This document shows, one piece after another, positions 8,032 through 16,168 of a stretch of 64,000 bases of DNA (within the stretch, counting starts at the first letter, position 1; each line of letters opens with the position of its first letter). A program made the position numbers and the translations under genes. The notes under the pieces are model-generated. The model was given only the letters and a program-made list of their open reading frames with translations, ran no database searches and was not told the origin of the DNA. Where the stretch lies: positions 6,538,501-6,602,500 of the forward strand of contig NZ_CP046703.1 in NCBI RefSeq assembly GCF_009873495.1, written 5' to 3'. This DNA is from Nostoc sp. ATCC 53789. Lineage in GTDB: Bacteria > Cyanobacteriota > Cyanobacteriia > Cyanobacteriales > Nostocaceae.

Positions 8032-8559
8032 ATGTTTGAGGTGTCAATACAATTAACAGATTCATTGAAAAAGTTATTGAAGGAAACCGCACATCAATTA
8101 AAGGGAGCAGCTAAACGTAGGTTCATTGCACAAACAGTTGTGGCATTAGGACACGGAGGAAAGTCTATAGCAGAGCGAGAGTTAGGATGGAACCGTGTAA
8201 CTATTGGTAAAGGAATTAAAGAATTAAATAGTGGTATCACTTGTGTGGATAATTATCAAGGTAGAGGAAGAAAAAAAGCAGAAGAACACCTACCAACTCT
8301 TTTAGAAGATATCAAAAAACTAGTCGATTCTCAAAGTCAAATAGACCCGACTTTTAAAAGTCAAAGACTCTATACCCGACTGGGCGCATCTGTTGTAAGA
8401 CATCAATTAATTGAAAAATTTGGTTATGCTGAAGAAGAATTACCAACTTCAGAAACAATTCGTGTCAAGTTAAATGATTTAGGGTATCGCCTCAAGAGGG
8501 TTGCCAAAATTCAACCTCAAAAAAAATTCCCGAAACTGATGCAATCTTTGAGCAATTAG
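8032..8559 (+). CDS. ISAzo13-like transposase, N-terminal frame
   Basis: 175 residues. This is the N-terminal half of an ISAzo13-family transposase: a helical DNA-binding region (GAAKRRFIAQTVVALG..ERELGWNRVTIGKGIKEL) followed by the linker EEHLPTLLEDIKKLVDSQSQ and TSETIRVKLNDLGYRLKRV. It ends out of frame after a run of eight A (8519-8526), where the next 10 residues (FPKLMQSLSN) are not family-like. Reading one base back at this run gives KKIPETDAIFEQL and joins directly to the catalytic half. Full transposase therefore needs -1 slippage, or this is a frameshift mutation. The second genomic copy has the same frame structure. Confidence 0.85.
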   Translation: MFEVSIQLTDSLKKLLKETAHQLKGAAKRRFIAQTVVALGHGGKSIAERELGWNRVTIGKGIKELNSGITCVDNYQGRGRKKAEEHLPTLLEDIKKLVDSQSQIDPTFKSQRLYTRLGASVVRHQLIEKFGYAEEELPTSETIRVKLNDLGYRLKRVAKIQPQKKFPKLMQSLSN

Positions 8560-8609
8560 CTATAGTTCACCAAGAAGCTTCAGATGACCCAACTATTTTA
8601 CGTTTAAGC

Positions 8610-9269
8610 TTGGATGCGAAAGCTCGCGTAAATATCGGCTCCTTTGATCGTGGTGGTAGAAATCGAGTACCAACAGAAACTGATGACCACGACTTCAAAC
8701 CAAAAACAACTGTAGCTCCTTATGGTATCTTTCTTCCAGACCTTGACGAGCTATTTTTGTATTTTACAGAATCCAAAGTAACTAGCGATTTTATCGTTGA
8801 CATTTTAGGGGATTTTTGGAAATCAGAAAGCTGGCGATTTTCGGAAATAAAAACTTTACTTATTAATCAAGATAATGGAGGAGAAAATAGTTCTCGACGT
8901 ACTCAGTTTATGAAACGTATAGTTGAATTTGCTCAATCATACAAATTAAATATACGTTTAGCTTATTACCCTCCCTATCACAGTAAATATAATCCAATTG
9001 AAAGAACTTGGGCTGTTTTGGAGAATCATTGGAATGGCAGTATTTTAGACGATGTGGAAACTGCATTAAATTTTGCTAAGACTATGACGTGGAATGGTAA
9101 AAGTCCAGTTGTTAAGTTAGTTACTCAGACTTACTCTAGCGGAGTCCGTCTAACTAAAAAAGCTATGCAAGAAATTGAAAATAAGATTGAACGTTTGACT
9201 AATTTTACCGAAGATAATTTACCAAATTTAGGTAAGTGGTTTATTGATATCTGTTGTGGAGTAACGTAA
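8610..9269 (+). CDS. ISAzo13-like transposase, C-terminal catalytic frame
   Basis: 219 residues from the first ATG, but the frame is open from the A8 run at 8519-8526 (IPETDAIFEQLAIVHQEA...). It carries the DDE catalytic core: an Asp in RLSLDAKARV, an Asp in TLLINQDNGGENS, and the glutamate in YYPPYHSKYNPIERTW. The downstream part KLTKKAMQEIENKIERL and the end LGKWFIDI are typical of the family. No ribosome site precedes the ATG at 8610, so it is more likely made as a -1 fusion with the preceding frame than on its own. Confidence 0.85.
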   Translation: MDAKARVNIGSFDRGGRNRVPTETDDHDFKPKTTVAPYGIFLPDLDELFLYFTESKVTSDFIVDILGDFWKSESWRFSEIKTLLINQDNGGENSSRRTQFMKRIVEFAQSYKLNIRLAYYPPYHSKYNPIERTWAVLENHWNGSILDDVETALNFAKTMTWNGKSPVVKLVTQTYSSGVRLTKKAMQEIENKIERLTNFTEDNLPNLGKWFIDICCGVT

Positions 9270-9485
9270 TTTTCAAAAAGTTAAAAGCGCAAAAATAGTC
9301 GATAGCAATTCAGCTCACTGCATTTAAGAACTCTCTTTGTGCAGACATTTATCTTGCCTATTTATTGAGGGAGAAAGGGGTTGCCGTTGGCAACCCCTTT
9401 CTCCCCCTTAAAATGATTATCATTTTTATTGACTGTATATTTTATTCTCTGGAAGTCCCTTAGAGAAGCAGGAGAGAGACTAAAA

Positions 9486-9545
9486 TTTTTACAGAAGGAT
9501 ATTATTAAATAGTCTGCAATTTATCAAGATATTTTGCAGCAATAA
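9486..9545 (+). pseudogene. Fragment of a second Rpn/DUF4351 gene
   Basis: Translation gives FLQKDIIK-stop-SAIYQDILQQ-stop, which aligns with FLREDIMRESVIYQDIVQKE inside the upstream Rpn gene. It lies right after the insertion sequence and the reconstructed end of that gene. This is a short decayed paralogue piece of about 60 bp with no function expected. Confidence 0.6.
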
Positions 9546-9648
9546 AACTAGGTTAATAAAATATAACCTGATGTCTACTAAATCAGCATTTTGAAGAAAT
9601 TGACGCATCGATTTGGCAATCGGAATCAGTAAGTTGCTTGGTCACGAA

Positions 9649-11364
9649 CTAAAACAAAAAGTACCTCTGTGCCATTGGCAAAACTGTCGCAGGTTCACAA
9701 ATCAGCAACTCACCATCTGCCCTAACTTGATATGTTTCTGGATCTACTTCAATGTGTGGTAGTGCATCATTCAGCTTCATATCACGCTTGCTCAATTGGC
9801 GTGTTCCAGAAACTGCTACTGCTGCCTTTTGTAAACCTAGCTGGCTAGGAATTTCGTTCTCTAAAGCTGCTTGTGAAACAAAAGTTAATGATGTGGCATG
9901 ACGCGCCCCGGCAAAACTACCAAACATTGGGCGCATATAAACTGGTTGCGGTGTGGGAATACTGGCATTAGCATCGCCCATTTGCGACCATGCAATCATT
10001 CCGCCTTTAATCACTATCTCTGGTTTCACGCCAAAAAACGCGGGATGCCACAAACATAAATCTGCTAATTTTCCCTCTTCCACTGAACCTACATATTGAG
10101 CAATTCCATGAGCGATCGCAGGGTTGATTGTATACTTAGAAACATATCTTTTTGCCCGAAAATTATCTGCTTTTTGCTCATCTCCCTGTGGGTTAAGAAT
10201 TCCCCTCTGCACCTTCATTTTGTGAGATGTCTGCCAGGTGCGAATTATCACTTCGCCTACCCTTCCCATTGCCTGAGAGTCGGAGGAAATCATACTAAAT
10301 GCGCCTAAGTCGTGCAAAATATCTTCGGCGGCAATGGTTTCTCGGCGGATGCGAGACTCAGCAAAAGCAACATCTTCAGCGATCGCAGGATCAAGATGAT
10401 GACATACCATCAACATATCCAGATGTTCGTCTAAGGTGTTGAGGGTGTAAGGACGTGTGGGATTAGTGGAAGATGGCAGAACGTTGGCTTGACCGCAAAC
10501 TTTGATGATATCTGGCGCGTGTCCGCCACCTGCGCCTTCAGTGTGGTAAGTGTGGATGACACGATTCTTAAAAGCTGCGATCGTATCTTCGACAAATCCG
10601 GCTTCATTCAGAGTATCAGTATGAATCGCTACTTGCACATCATATTCATCGGCAATACTGAGGCAGGTATCAATTGCTGCGGGTGTGGTTCCCCAGTCTT
10701 CATGAAGCTTTAACCCCATTGCACCGGCATTTACTTGTTCTACAAGTCCTTGGGGTTGACTGGCGTTACCTTTACCCAAAAATCCTAAGTTGACGGGAAA
10801 AGCATCAGCAGCTTGCAACATTCGGTAAATATTCCAAGGGCCGGGAGTGCAGGTAGTGGCGTTTGTACCTGTGGCGGGGCCAGTACCACCACCGATCATA
10901 GTGGTAATACCGGAAGCGATCGCAACTTCAATCTGTTGGGGGCAAATAAAATGAATATGGGCATCAATACCGCCAGCAGTGAGAATCATTCCTTCACCGG
11001 CTAAGGCTTCAGTTCCGGGGCCAATAATAATATCTACATTGTCTTGAATATAAGGATTTCCGGCTTTACCAATTTTGAAAATCTTGCCATCTTTAATGCC
11101 GATATCTGCTTTGACAATACCCCACCAATCGAGAATTAAGGCATTGGTAATTACTAAATCTACAGCACCATCGGCGTTAGAAATGGGGGATTGTCCCATT
11201 CCATCTCTGATGACTTTACCGCCGCCGAATTTAACTTCGTCGCCGTAGGTGGTGAAATCTTGTTCAACTTCAATAAATAATTCTGTATCTGCAAGTCGGA
11301 TGCGATCGCCTACTGTTGGGCCGTAGGTTTCGGCGTAAGCGCGGCGATCCATTCTGTAACTCAT
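9649..11364 (-). CDS. ureC: Urease subunit alpha
   Basis: 571 residues, the normal UreC length. It is the catalytic subunit of nickel urease, which hydrolyses urea to ammonia and carbamate in the cytoplasm. Metal and active-site residues are visible: HIH at 136/138, the carbamylated lysine K219 in MGLKLHEDWG, H248 and H274, and the flap motif MVCHHL (C321, H322). It is the last gene of a ureD-ureA-ureB-DUF1349-ureC operon and starts 9 bp after the DUF1349 stop. The accessory genes ureE, ureF and ureG are not in this window, so nickel insertion depends on genes elsewhere. Confidence 0.98.
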   Translation of the reverse strand: MSYRMDRRAYAETYGPTVGDRIRLADTELFIEVEQDFTTYGDEVKFGGGKVIRDGMGQSPISNADGAVDLVITNALILDWWGIVKADIGIKDGKIFKIGKAGNPYIQDNVDIIIGPGTEALAGEGMILTAGGIDAHIHFICPQQIEVAIASGITTMIGGGTGPATGTNATTCTPGPWNIYRMLQAADAFPVNLGFLGKGNASQPQGLVEQVNAGAMGLKLHEDWGTTPAAIDTCLSIADEYDVQVAIHTDTLNEAGFVEDTIAAFKNRVIHTYHTEGAGGGHAPDIIKVCGQANVLPSSTNPTRPYTLNTLDEHLDMLMVCHHLDPAIAEDVAFAESRIRRETIAAEDILHDLGAFSMISSDSQAMGRVGEVIIRTWQTSHKMKVQRGILNPQGDEQKADNFRAKRYVSKYTINPAIAHGIAQYVGSVEEGKLADLCLWHPAFFGVKPEIVIKGGMIAWSQMGDANASIPTPQPVYMRPMFGSFAGARHATSLTFVSQAALENEIPSQLGLQKAAVAVSGTRQLSKRDMKLNDALPHIEVDPETYQVRADGELLICEPATVLPMAQRYFLF

Positions 11365-11373
11365 AAGTGTTCC

Positions 11374-11916
11374 TCACAAACTGCGAATTTGGAATTTTTC
11401 AAACCTCATCTGGAAACCATTCCCTTCTGGTGAGGCACACATCACACCTACACTTACTGTTTCCGTTTGAGTCAAATAAGCGAGCCGCAGCATTGTATAT
11501 TCAGTTCCATTCAAAGAGTATTCCACTTCTATTGCTGTGTCGCGTCGAGTTACACGCAGCCAAATTAAAGATGGATTTTGTGGCATTGGAATAACAGACC
11601 AATCTGAGTAATTGCGTGTCACAACTGCGCTAATTTGTTGCACGCCATCGACAAATTCAATACCACATTTCAACCAATTCAACTCATCTAAACGTATCAT
11701 CAACCCAGCTTGATCGTATAAATCCTGATATTGTCCGCTGATTTTCACTTCAGCAATAAAGTCACCTTGAATTTTTTGATAAAAAAAGTGACCATTATCT
11801 CTAATGAAACCGTAGTGAGTTTCCCGCCAGAAATCTGTTTTTGCGCCGGAAGCGATAGTGATCGCTTCGTCTTTTACTTCCCAAACAGGCGGTTCATTGT
11901 ACCATTCCATGTTCAT
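11374..11916 (-). CDS. DUF1349 protein inside the urease operon
   Basis: 180 residues, predicted cytoplasmic, all-beta, matching the DUF1349 family (concanavalin-like lectin fold, also annotated as 'regulation of enolase' type). Typical stretches are MEWYNEPPVWEV, FWRETHYGF, GDFIAEVKISGQY..YDQAGLMIRLDELNWLKCGIE and the C-terminal GNGFQMRFEKFQI. It starts 2 bp after ureB and ends 9 bp before ureC, so it must be co-transcribed with and probably translationally coupled to the structural urease genes. A role in urease assembly, or simply a hitch-hiker, are both possible. No catalytic residues can be named. Confidence 0.85.
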   Translation of the reverse strand: MNMEWYNEPPVWEVKDEAITIASGAKTDFWRETHYGFIRDNGHFFYQKIQGDFIAEVKISGQYQDLYDQAGLMIRLDELNWLKCGIEFVDGVQQISAVVTRNYSDWSVIPMPQNPSLIWLRVTRRDTAIEVEYSLNGTEYTMLRLAYLTQTETVSVGVMCASPEGNGFQMRFEKFQIRSL

Positions 11917-11918
11917 AG

Positions 11919-12224
11919 CTACAGAGAACCGTTAATTTTGGCGTTGAAACCGTAGACTTGGCGAGTACCAACTAAGGAGACTAGAATTATTTCTTTTTCA
12001 TCGCCTGGTTCAAAGCGGACTGCGGTTCCGGCGGGGATATCAAGGCGCATTCCTCGCGCTTGTTCTCTGTCAAAGTTTAAGGCGGCGTTAACTTCATAAA
12101 AGTGATAATGGGAACCTACTTGTATGGGGCGATCGCCTGTATTTGACACTTGTAATTTTATAGTTGGACGACCAACATTTAGTTCAATTTCACCTGCTGG
12201 TGTGATAATTTCCCCAGGAATCAT
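11919..12224 (-). CDS. ureB: Urease subunit beta
   Basis: 101 residues, the usual size of bacterial UreB. It is a structural subunit of the (alpha-beta-gamma)3 urease. It shows the family start MIPGEIITPAGEIELN, the core TGDRPIQVGSHYHFYEVNAAL and the end VYGFNAKINGSL. It lies 21 bp after ureA and 2 bp before the DUF1349 gene. Confidence 0.97.
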   Translation of the reverse strand: MIPGEIITPAGEIELNVGRPTIKLQVSNTGDRPIQVGSHYHFYEVNAALNFDREQARGMRLDIPAGTAVRFEPGDEKEIILVSLVGTRQVYGFNAKINGSL

Positions 12225-12245
12225 ATAAATTAAAATTTCTAAACT

Positions 12246-12548
12246 TTAACGAATTGGATTATGTACTGTCACTAACTTTGTGCCATCAGGAAAAGTAGCT
12301 TCAACTTGCACATCATGTACCATTTCTGATATCCCTTCCATGACATCATCCCGCGTTAATAGTGTTGTACCATAACTCATCAATTCAGCCACAGTTTGCC
12401 CATCTCTCGCTCCTTCTAAAATGGCAGCAGAAATATAAGCGATCGCTTCAGGATAATTCAGTTTTAAACCCCTTCCTTTCCGTCTTTCTGCTAATAAAGC
12501 AGCAGTAAAAATTAATAGCTTATCTTTTTCCTGCGGCGTAAGTTGCAT
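12246..12548 (-). CDS. ureA: Urease subunit gamma
   Basis: 100 residues, exactly the UreA length. It begins MQLTPQEKDKLLIF and contains LAERRKGRGLKLNYPEAIA, ILEGARDGQTVAELM and the C-terminal VEATFPDGTKLVTVHNPI, all diagnostic of the gamma subunit. It is separated from ureD by 39 bp that carry a copy of the CTCTGTG..CTCTGCG repeat common in this genome. Confidence 0.97.
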   Translation of the reverse strand: MQLTPQEKDKLLIFTAALLAERRKGRGLKLNYPEAIAYISAAILEGARDGQTVAELMSYGTTLLTRDDVMEGISEMVHDVQVEATFPDGTKLVTVHNPIR

Positions 12549-12587
12549 TCTTATCTCCTCTGTGTTCTCTGCGCCTCTGCGGTTAGT

Positions 12588-13427
12588 TTAAACTTGCCAC
12601 ACTCTTGGTATGCAATTACCACGATTCAAAAAAGAAACTCGCAGCATCTGCCAAACATCAATAAACCAGTTTCTCACCTCAGAAGTAGAATAACCGCGAT
12701 ATCGGCACAATAATCCATGTTGTAATCGGCTAACACCCGCTTCTCCTTCCCCATTCCATAAACTTCGTGTTTTTTCGACAATTTCTCCTGAAACTTCACC
12801 ACCAACCCAAACTAGACTACCTACTATTGGTTTTCCAGCCAAGCCGTGGGGACTGTGGAAAATGTCTTCGCTACCCCGTAACCATTGCCGATCAATCCAT
12901 AAAGGAACGCCTTGCTGCCAAATTTCTGTGTGCGATCGCCATTCTCCAAGGTAAAATTTTTCTCCTCTAGCACTGCGACCAAACCGGGTAATTTCCCAGC
13001 CTAACCAACTGGCCCCGGTTGCTAATTCTACCCGTAAATCTTGCCGATAAATCGCGTCGTTAAATAAAATTGTCTCCTGTGGCAACCATTCTAAACAAGC
13101 ACCAGCGTCAACTTGCATTTGGATGGTTTGTCTAGCTTGTAGCCCATTACTGCGATATATCTTGCTTGCAGCAGCTGTAGTAATTAAGGCTTGGGCTTGT
13201 GGTTGGAGGTGGATGTTAGAGGATAAGCGATCACCTCCCACCATTCCCCCAGCTGTATGTAAAATTACGCTATGACAAACTTTTTCCCCTTCTGGATAAA
13301 ATGGGCGTTGTACCTTCAGGGGCGCTTGTTGGTGATTGTAAATTAACTGGGTTGCATCCTGGCGATCGGCATAGACTAAATTAAGTTTCCCATGCCAACC
13401 TTCTGCTATTTGTGAGTTACAGGTCAT
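12588..13427 (-). CDS. ureD: Urease accessory protein UreD
   Basis: 279 residues. UreD (UreH) is the scaffold that binds apo-urease and recruits UreF and UreG for nickel delivery. Family features seen are GKLNLVYADRQDATQLIYNHQQAPLKVQRPFYPEG, the HTAGGMVGGDRL segment and the EWLPQETILFNDAIYRQDL region. It is the first gene of the operon. The ATG at 13427 follows a stretch with no strong Shine-Dalgarno. No NtcA-type GTA-N8-TAC site was found in the 130 bp upstream, although nitrogen control would be expected. Confidence 0.95.
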   Translation of the reverse strand: MTCNSQIAEGWHGKLNLVYADRQDATQLIYNHQQAPLKVQRPFYPEGEKVCHSVILHTAGGMVGGDRLSSNIHLQPQAQALITTAAASKIYRSNGLQARQTIQMQVDAGACLEWLPQETILFNDAIYRQDLRVELATGASWLGWEITRFGRSARGEKFYLGEWRSHTEIWQQGVPLWIDRQWLRGSEDIFHSPHGLAGKPIVGSLVWVGGEVSGEIVEKTRSLWNGEGEAGVSRLQHGLLCRYRGYSTSEVRNWFIDVWQMLRVSFLNRGNCIPRVWQV

Positions 13428-14031
13428 TTATAAAGTAAACATTAAGTTTCAGGTGGATTACATTTCATTAATTCACTCTGCCAGTGTTTTACCTGCAATT
13501 TATCATTATTTTTTCACGAACTGGAATAACGGATGATAATCTCAGACAAAGACACCAAGAAAAACTTTTGATATCTGGAAGAAAAGGGGTGCGTAGGCGT
13601 AGCCCGTCGTAGGCATCGCTGTAGTTCAGAAAAGCGAATAGTACTCCTATTTGATTTATGAACTGGTTTTTAAGGTAGTTAATAAATCAATACAGTTCAG
13701 TTAAAGCTATAAATCTTTGCCAAAGTCATTTTTTCTAACTTAGATGCAAAGCGTCTACTCTACGAGTTCTCCAACGGAGTATCGACGCGCATTCGAGAAC
13801 GTAGAGCAGGACGCGAAGAGAAGAAAAAAATGCATAACCCAAGGGTATTAGCTAATAGACTCATCCGCGAATCATGAAAGCTTACCAGGAGAGAGTTACA
13901 AGGATTTGCACGGAAGGAGCGATCGCCATCTGGCTGTACGAGGAAATAAGGGTTTGAAGGCATTGAGAGAGAAAAAAATGGAATTAGAGCAAAAACGTAG
14001 AATCAGAATAAATGAATTTACAAATAGCAAA
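13428..14031. other. Repeat-filled intergenic region upstream of the urease operon
   Basis: 600 bp between ureD and an insertion-sequence transposase. It holds a 29-bp dispersed repeat (13591-13619) and an AATACAGTTCAGTTAAAGC segment (13690-13710) related to the ends of the repeat at 61614-61743. It also holds an inverted repeat around CTCTACGAGTTCTC (13758-13771) and GAGAACGTAGAG (13795-13806). No credible gene was seen. The urease promoter should lie at its left end. Confidence 0.5.
13591..13619 (+). repeat. 29-bp dispersed repeat, copy 1
   Basis: Starts GCGTAGGCGTAGCCCGTCGT and ends AGGCATCGC. Near-identical copies are at 26184-26212 (reverse orientation, inside a transposase reading frame) and 44328-44356 (same orientation). 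A small dispersed repeat typical of Nostoc-type genomes. Confidence 0.8.
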
Positions 14032-14940
14032 TTAAGTACTAAGAGTAACAGAAAATAACCGATTAATTCTTAATCTTACCAGCCCACAAACAGCCAGAAT
14101 TACCTGATTATATCGATGTCGAGCTAGACGGAATCTATCACTGGCTACTCGAAATATTTTTACCCGACATATCATGTGTTCAACAGCGATTCGGCGTGAC
14201 GAAAGTTCTTTATTCTCTTGTTTTTGTAATTCCGAGATTTCTGTATTTTTTCGTTTCTTATGAGGGGTGGTAATGGCATCATCTCCTATATAAGCTTTAT
14301 CGCCGAGAAACTGTTGCGTGTCAGTAAATTTATGGCGGGTTTCTCGAAATAAATTAATATCGCTTGTTTTCCCTAACATTCCGACACGGACATCGACAAT
14401 ATCTTCCCCTCCAGGTAGAACAATAAATTGATTTTTCAGAGTGTGCATTTTTTTCTTGCCAGAGTAGTATCGTTTTTGCTCTTGATAGTCTACAGGTCTT
14501 GCTGTAGGTTGTTCAGTGCTATCGACAATTAATTCGTATTCAGACAGCATTCGCTGTAATTCTTGATATTTTTGACTATCTGTTGATACTTCTTCTATTT
14601 GAGATGCTGGTAAAATATCTCGCAAAATATCTACCCAATAATTGAAGGCATCATTGGCTTTAGTTTTGGAAATGTTAAACAGCAACCCTAAAATCTCAAA
14701 AATTGGTTTTTGTCTCAGGTAAACTAGACATAAGCATATTCCTTCTTTGGCTGACATTTCTGGTTTACGCCCGCCTCCAGGAGCGATAATCCGAATTTTC
14801 TTTTTTTCAATTTCTGCCTGTTTTTCTATATGCCTTTGCTCTGCCAGGCCGACCAATGCTAAAAAATGGTCATAACTAATTCCAATTAGGCGTTTAGCTT
14901 CATGAGGATACGATTCAATTCTTGCCAAAGGACTTGTCAT
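14032..14940 (-). CDS. IS5-type (DDE_Tnp_4) transposase
   Basis: 302 residues. An N-terminal helix-turn-helix region (ISYDHFLALVGLAEQ; APGGGRKPEMSAKEGICLCLVYLRQKPIFEILGLLFNISKT) precedes a HARBI1/DDE_4 catalytic core: Asp in ELIVDSTEQP, Asp in FLGDKAYIGDD and Glu in RIAVEHMICRVK. The frame is complete, so it may be active. I could not define terminal inverted repeats with certainty on either side, so element borders are left open. It lies between the urease operon and a TPR gene. Confidence 0.88.
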   Translation of the reverse strand: MTSPLARIESYPHEAKRLIGISYDHFLALVGLAEQRHIEKQAEIEKKKIRIIAPGGGRKPEMSAKEGICLCLVYLRQKPIFEILGLLFNISKTKANDAFNYWVDILRDILPASQIEEVSTDSQKYQELQRMLSEYELIVDSTEQPTARPVDYQEQKRYYSGKKKMHTLKNQFIVLPGGEDIVDVRVGMLGKTSDINLFRETRHKFTDTQQFLGDKAYIGDDAITTPHKKRKNTEISELQKQENKELSSRRIAVEHMICRVKIFRVASDRFRLARHRYNQVILAVCGLVRLRINRLFSVTLST

Positions 14941-15035
14941 ATTCTTTCCACATAATTGCTACTCCAACTTTTTATTATCTCATGCTATTTATATTAAGGA
15001 TAAGTCTAATAGGTAACTGAATTACCAATTACGAA

Positions 15036-16100
15036 TTATTTAAGAAACACCAGTCCACTATATAAATGAAAAGCTGAATCCCAATTAGTCTGTTCCCTGC
15101 GAAACAAATGAATATGTGACTTGATATGACCTAACATTTCTGTTTGGTCTAATGTTGTATCTGCAAATGATGTGAAATCTGACCAAATTTTAACTTGAGG
15201 TAGTTGCTGATCAATCCAACTTGATAAACTATTCCAATTAATTCTGATTGTATTTTGGCTAGCTTGGGGAATGATTTTTAAACCTTGCTGGAATTCATAG
15301 CCGTTATCATAGAATCGGAGAATGCAACGTCTACCAGGTAAGTGTAAATCACAAAACTGAGCATAGTCTTGTGTTTGAGTTTTCCATTCCAGTTTACGGC
15401 GGGCATCAACATCTACAACTTGTTCAAAAATGGGCAATAGTCCCACTACTCTGGCTGTGACTTCTGACCAGTCAAAGGTGAGAGAACCGAGTTGATTTGT
15501 GTCATTACAGCAAACAACAGTAGCTTGTGGGGTAGATTCTTGAAAATGTTTGACTTGATAAACTTGAATTTGCTGAATTTGAGCTAGTGATGCCCAAAAG
15601 CAAGGAATACCAGCCTGCTGTAACTGTTTGCCGTAAAATTTTAGTTCTCCCACTTGTCCAGTACGGTACAACCTCCAGCCACGACTTGGCATTAATAGCC
15701 GTGCGGTATAGGGATCTAGTTGCATTATCTGGGCAAATTTTCGAGATGCGTCCGTTTTCATCTCGTTACTGAGTGGCTCTAAAACTAGTACGCCAAGTTC
15801 AGTGTTATTAGGTTCAGATTTTGCTTGGGAAATGGCTCTTTGTCTTTGTTCAATCTCGATTTCTTGCAGTCGTTGCAAACCTTGACGTGCTAGCGACACT
15901 ATTTTGGTATTTGTCGTATCTTGCAGCAGTTGCCGATAAACTTTTTCCGCATCCTGATACTTTGTGGATACTTCATGCAACCGACCAAGATAAAATTGCA
16001 CCCAAGGATTGTCTGGTGATTCTATTAGCAGCTGTTTGAGTAATTTGGCAGCTGTTTGATAGTCTTTATGGTCAAAGGCGATCGCAACTTGCTCAATCAT
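15036..16100 (-). CDS. TPR-containing protein of unknown function
   Basis: 354 residues. The first 75 residues are tetratricopeptide-like (AIAFDHKDYQTAAKLLKQLLIESPDNPWVQFYLGRLHEVSTKYQDAEKVYRQLL, given here as the region, residues 6-60), a protein-interaction helix-turn-helix repeat. The remaining 280 residues, with YRTGQVGELKFYGKQLQQAGI and repeated short strands, match no family I recognise. This two-part layout is found in cyanobacteria. It probably lies in the cytoplasm, as no signal peptide is seen. The start is the ATG at 16100, preceded by an in-frame GTG. Confidence 0.7.
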   Translation of the reverse strand: MIEQVAIAFDHKDYQTAAKLLKQLLIESPDNPWVQFYLGRLHEVSTKYQDAEKVYRQLLQDTTNTKIVSLARQGLQRLQEIEIEQRQRAISQAKSEPNNTELGVLVLEPLSNEMKTDASRKFAQIMQLDPYTARLLMPSRGWRLYRTGQVGELKFYGKQLQQAGIPCFWASLAQIQQIQVYQVKHFQESTPQATVVCCNDTNQLGSLTFDWSEVTARVVGLLPIFEQVVDVDARRKLEWKTQTQDYAQFCDLHLPGRRCILRFYDNGYEFQQGLKIIPQASQNTIRINWNSLSSWIDQQLPQVKIWSDFTSFADTTLDQTEMLGHIKSHIHLFRREQTNWDSAFHLYSGLVFLK

Positions 16101-16168
16101 CACTTACTTTAAATACAGGATGGAGTGATGTCTCGCGCAAAATCACTTTTGCGTGAGCTATAAATCAT

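Larger units (their letters stand above)
7903..9459 (+). mobile_element. ISAzo13-like insertion sequence, copy 1 (1557 bp)
   Basis: A complete insertion sequence bounded by inverted ends starting GGGACTTCCAGA and flanked by a 3-bp target duplication (TTA at 7900-7902 and 9460-9462). The terminal repeats run for about 55 bp with a few mismatches and include AATGATAATCATT. Just inside them are two perfect hairpins: 18-bp stem at 7957-7995 and 17-bp stem at 9369-9405, both with loop GTT flanked by GCC/GGC. The transposase is encoded in two frames. An equally long, inverted copy lies at 56968-58524. It inserted into the last codons of the Rpn/DUF4351 gene. Confidence 0.92.

Noticed and set aside
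13428..13560. Search for an NtcA site upstream of ureD
   Set aside because: No GTA-N8-TAC with a suitable -10 was found by eye, so no nitrogen-control site is claimed.
13760..13963. 67-residue minus-strand frame upstream of the urease operon
   Set aside because: Made of dispersed repeat DNA, with no ribosome site or family match.
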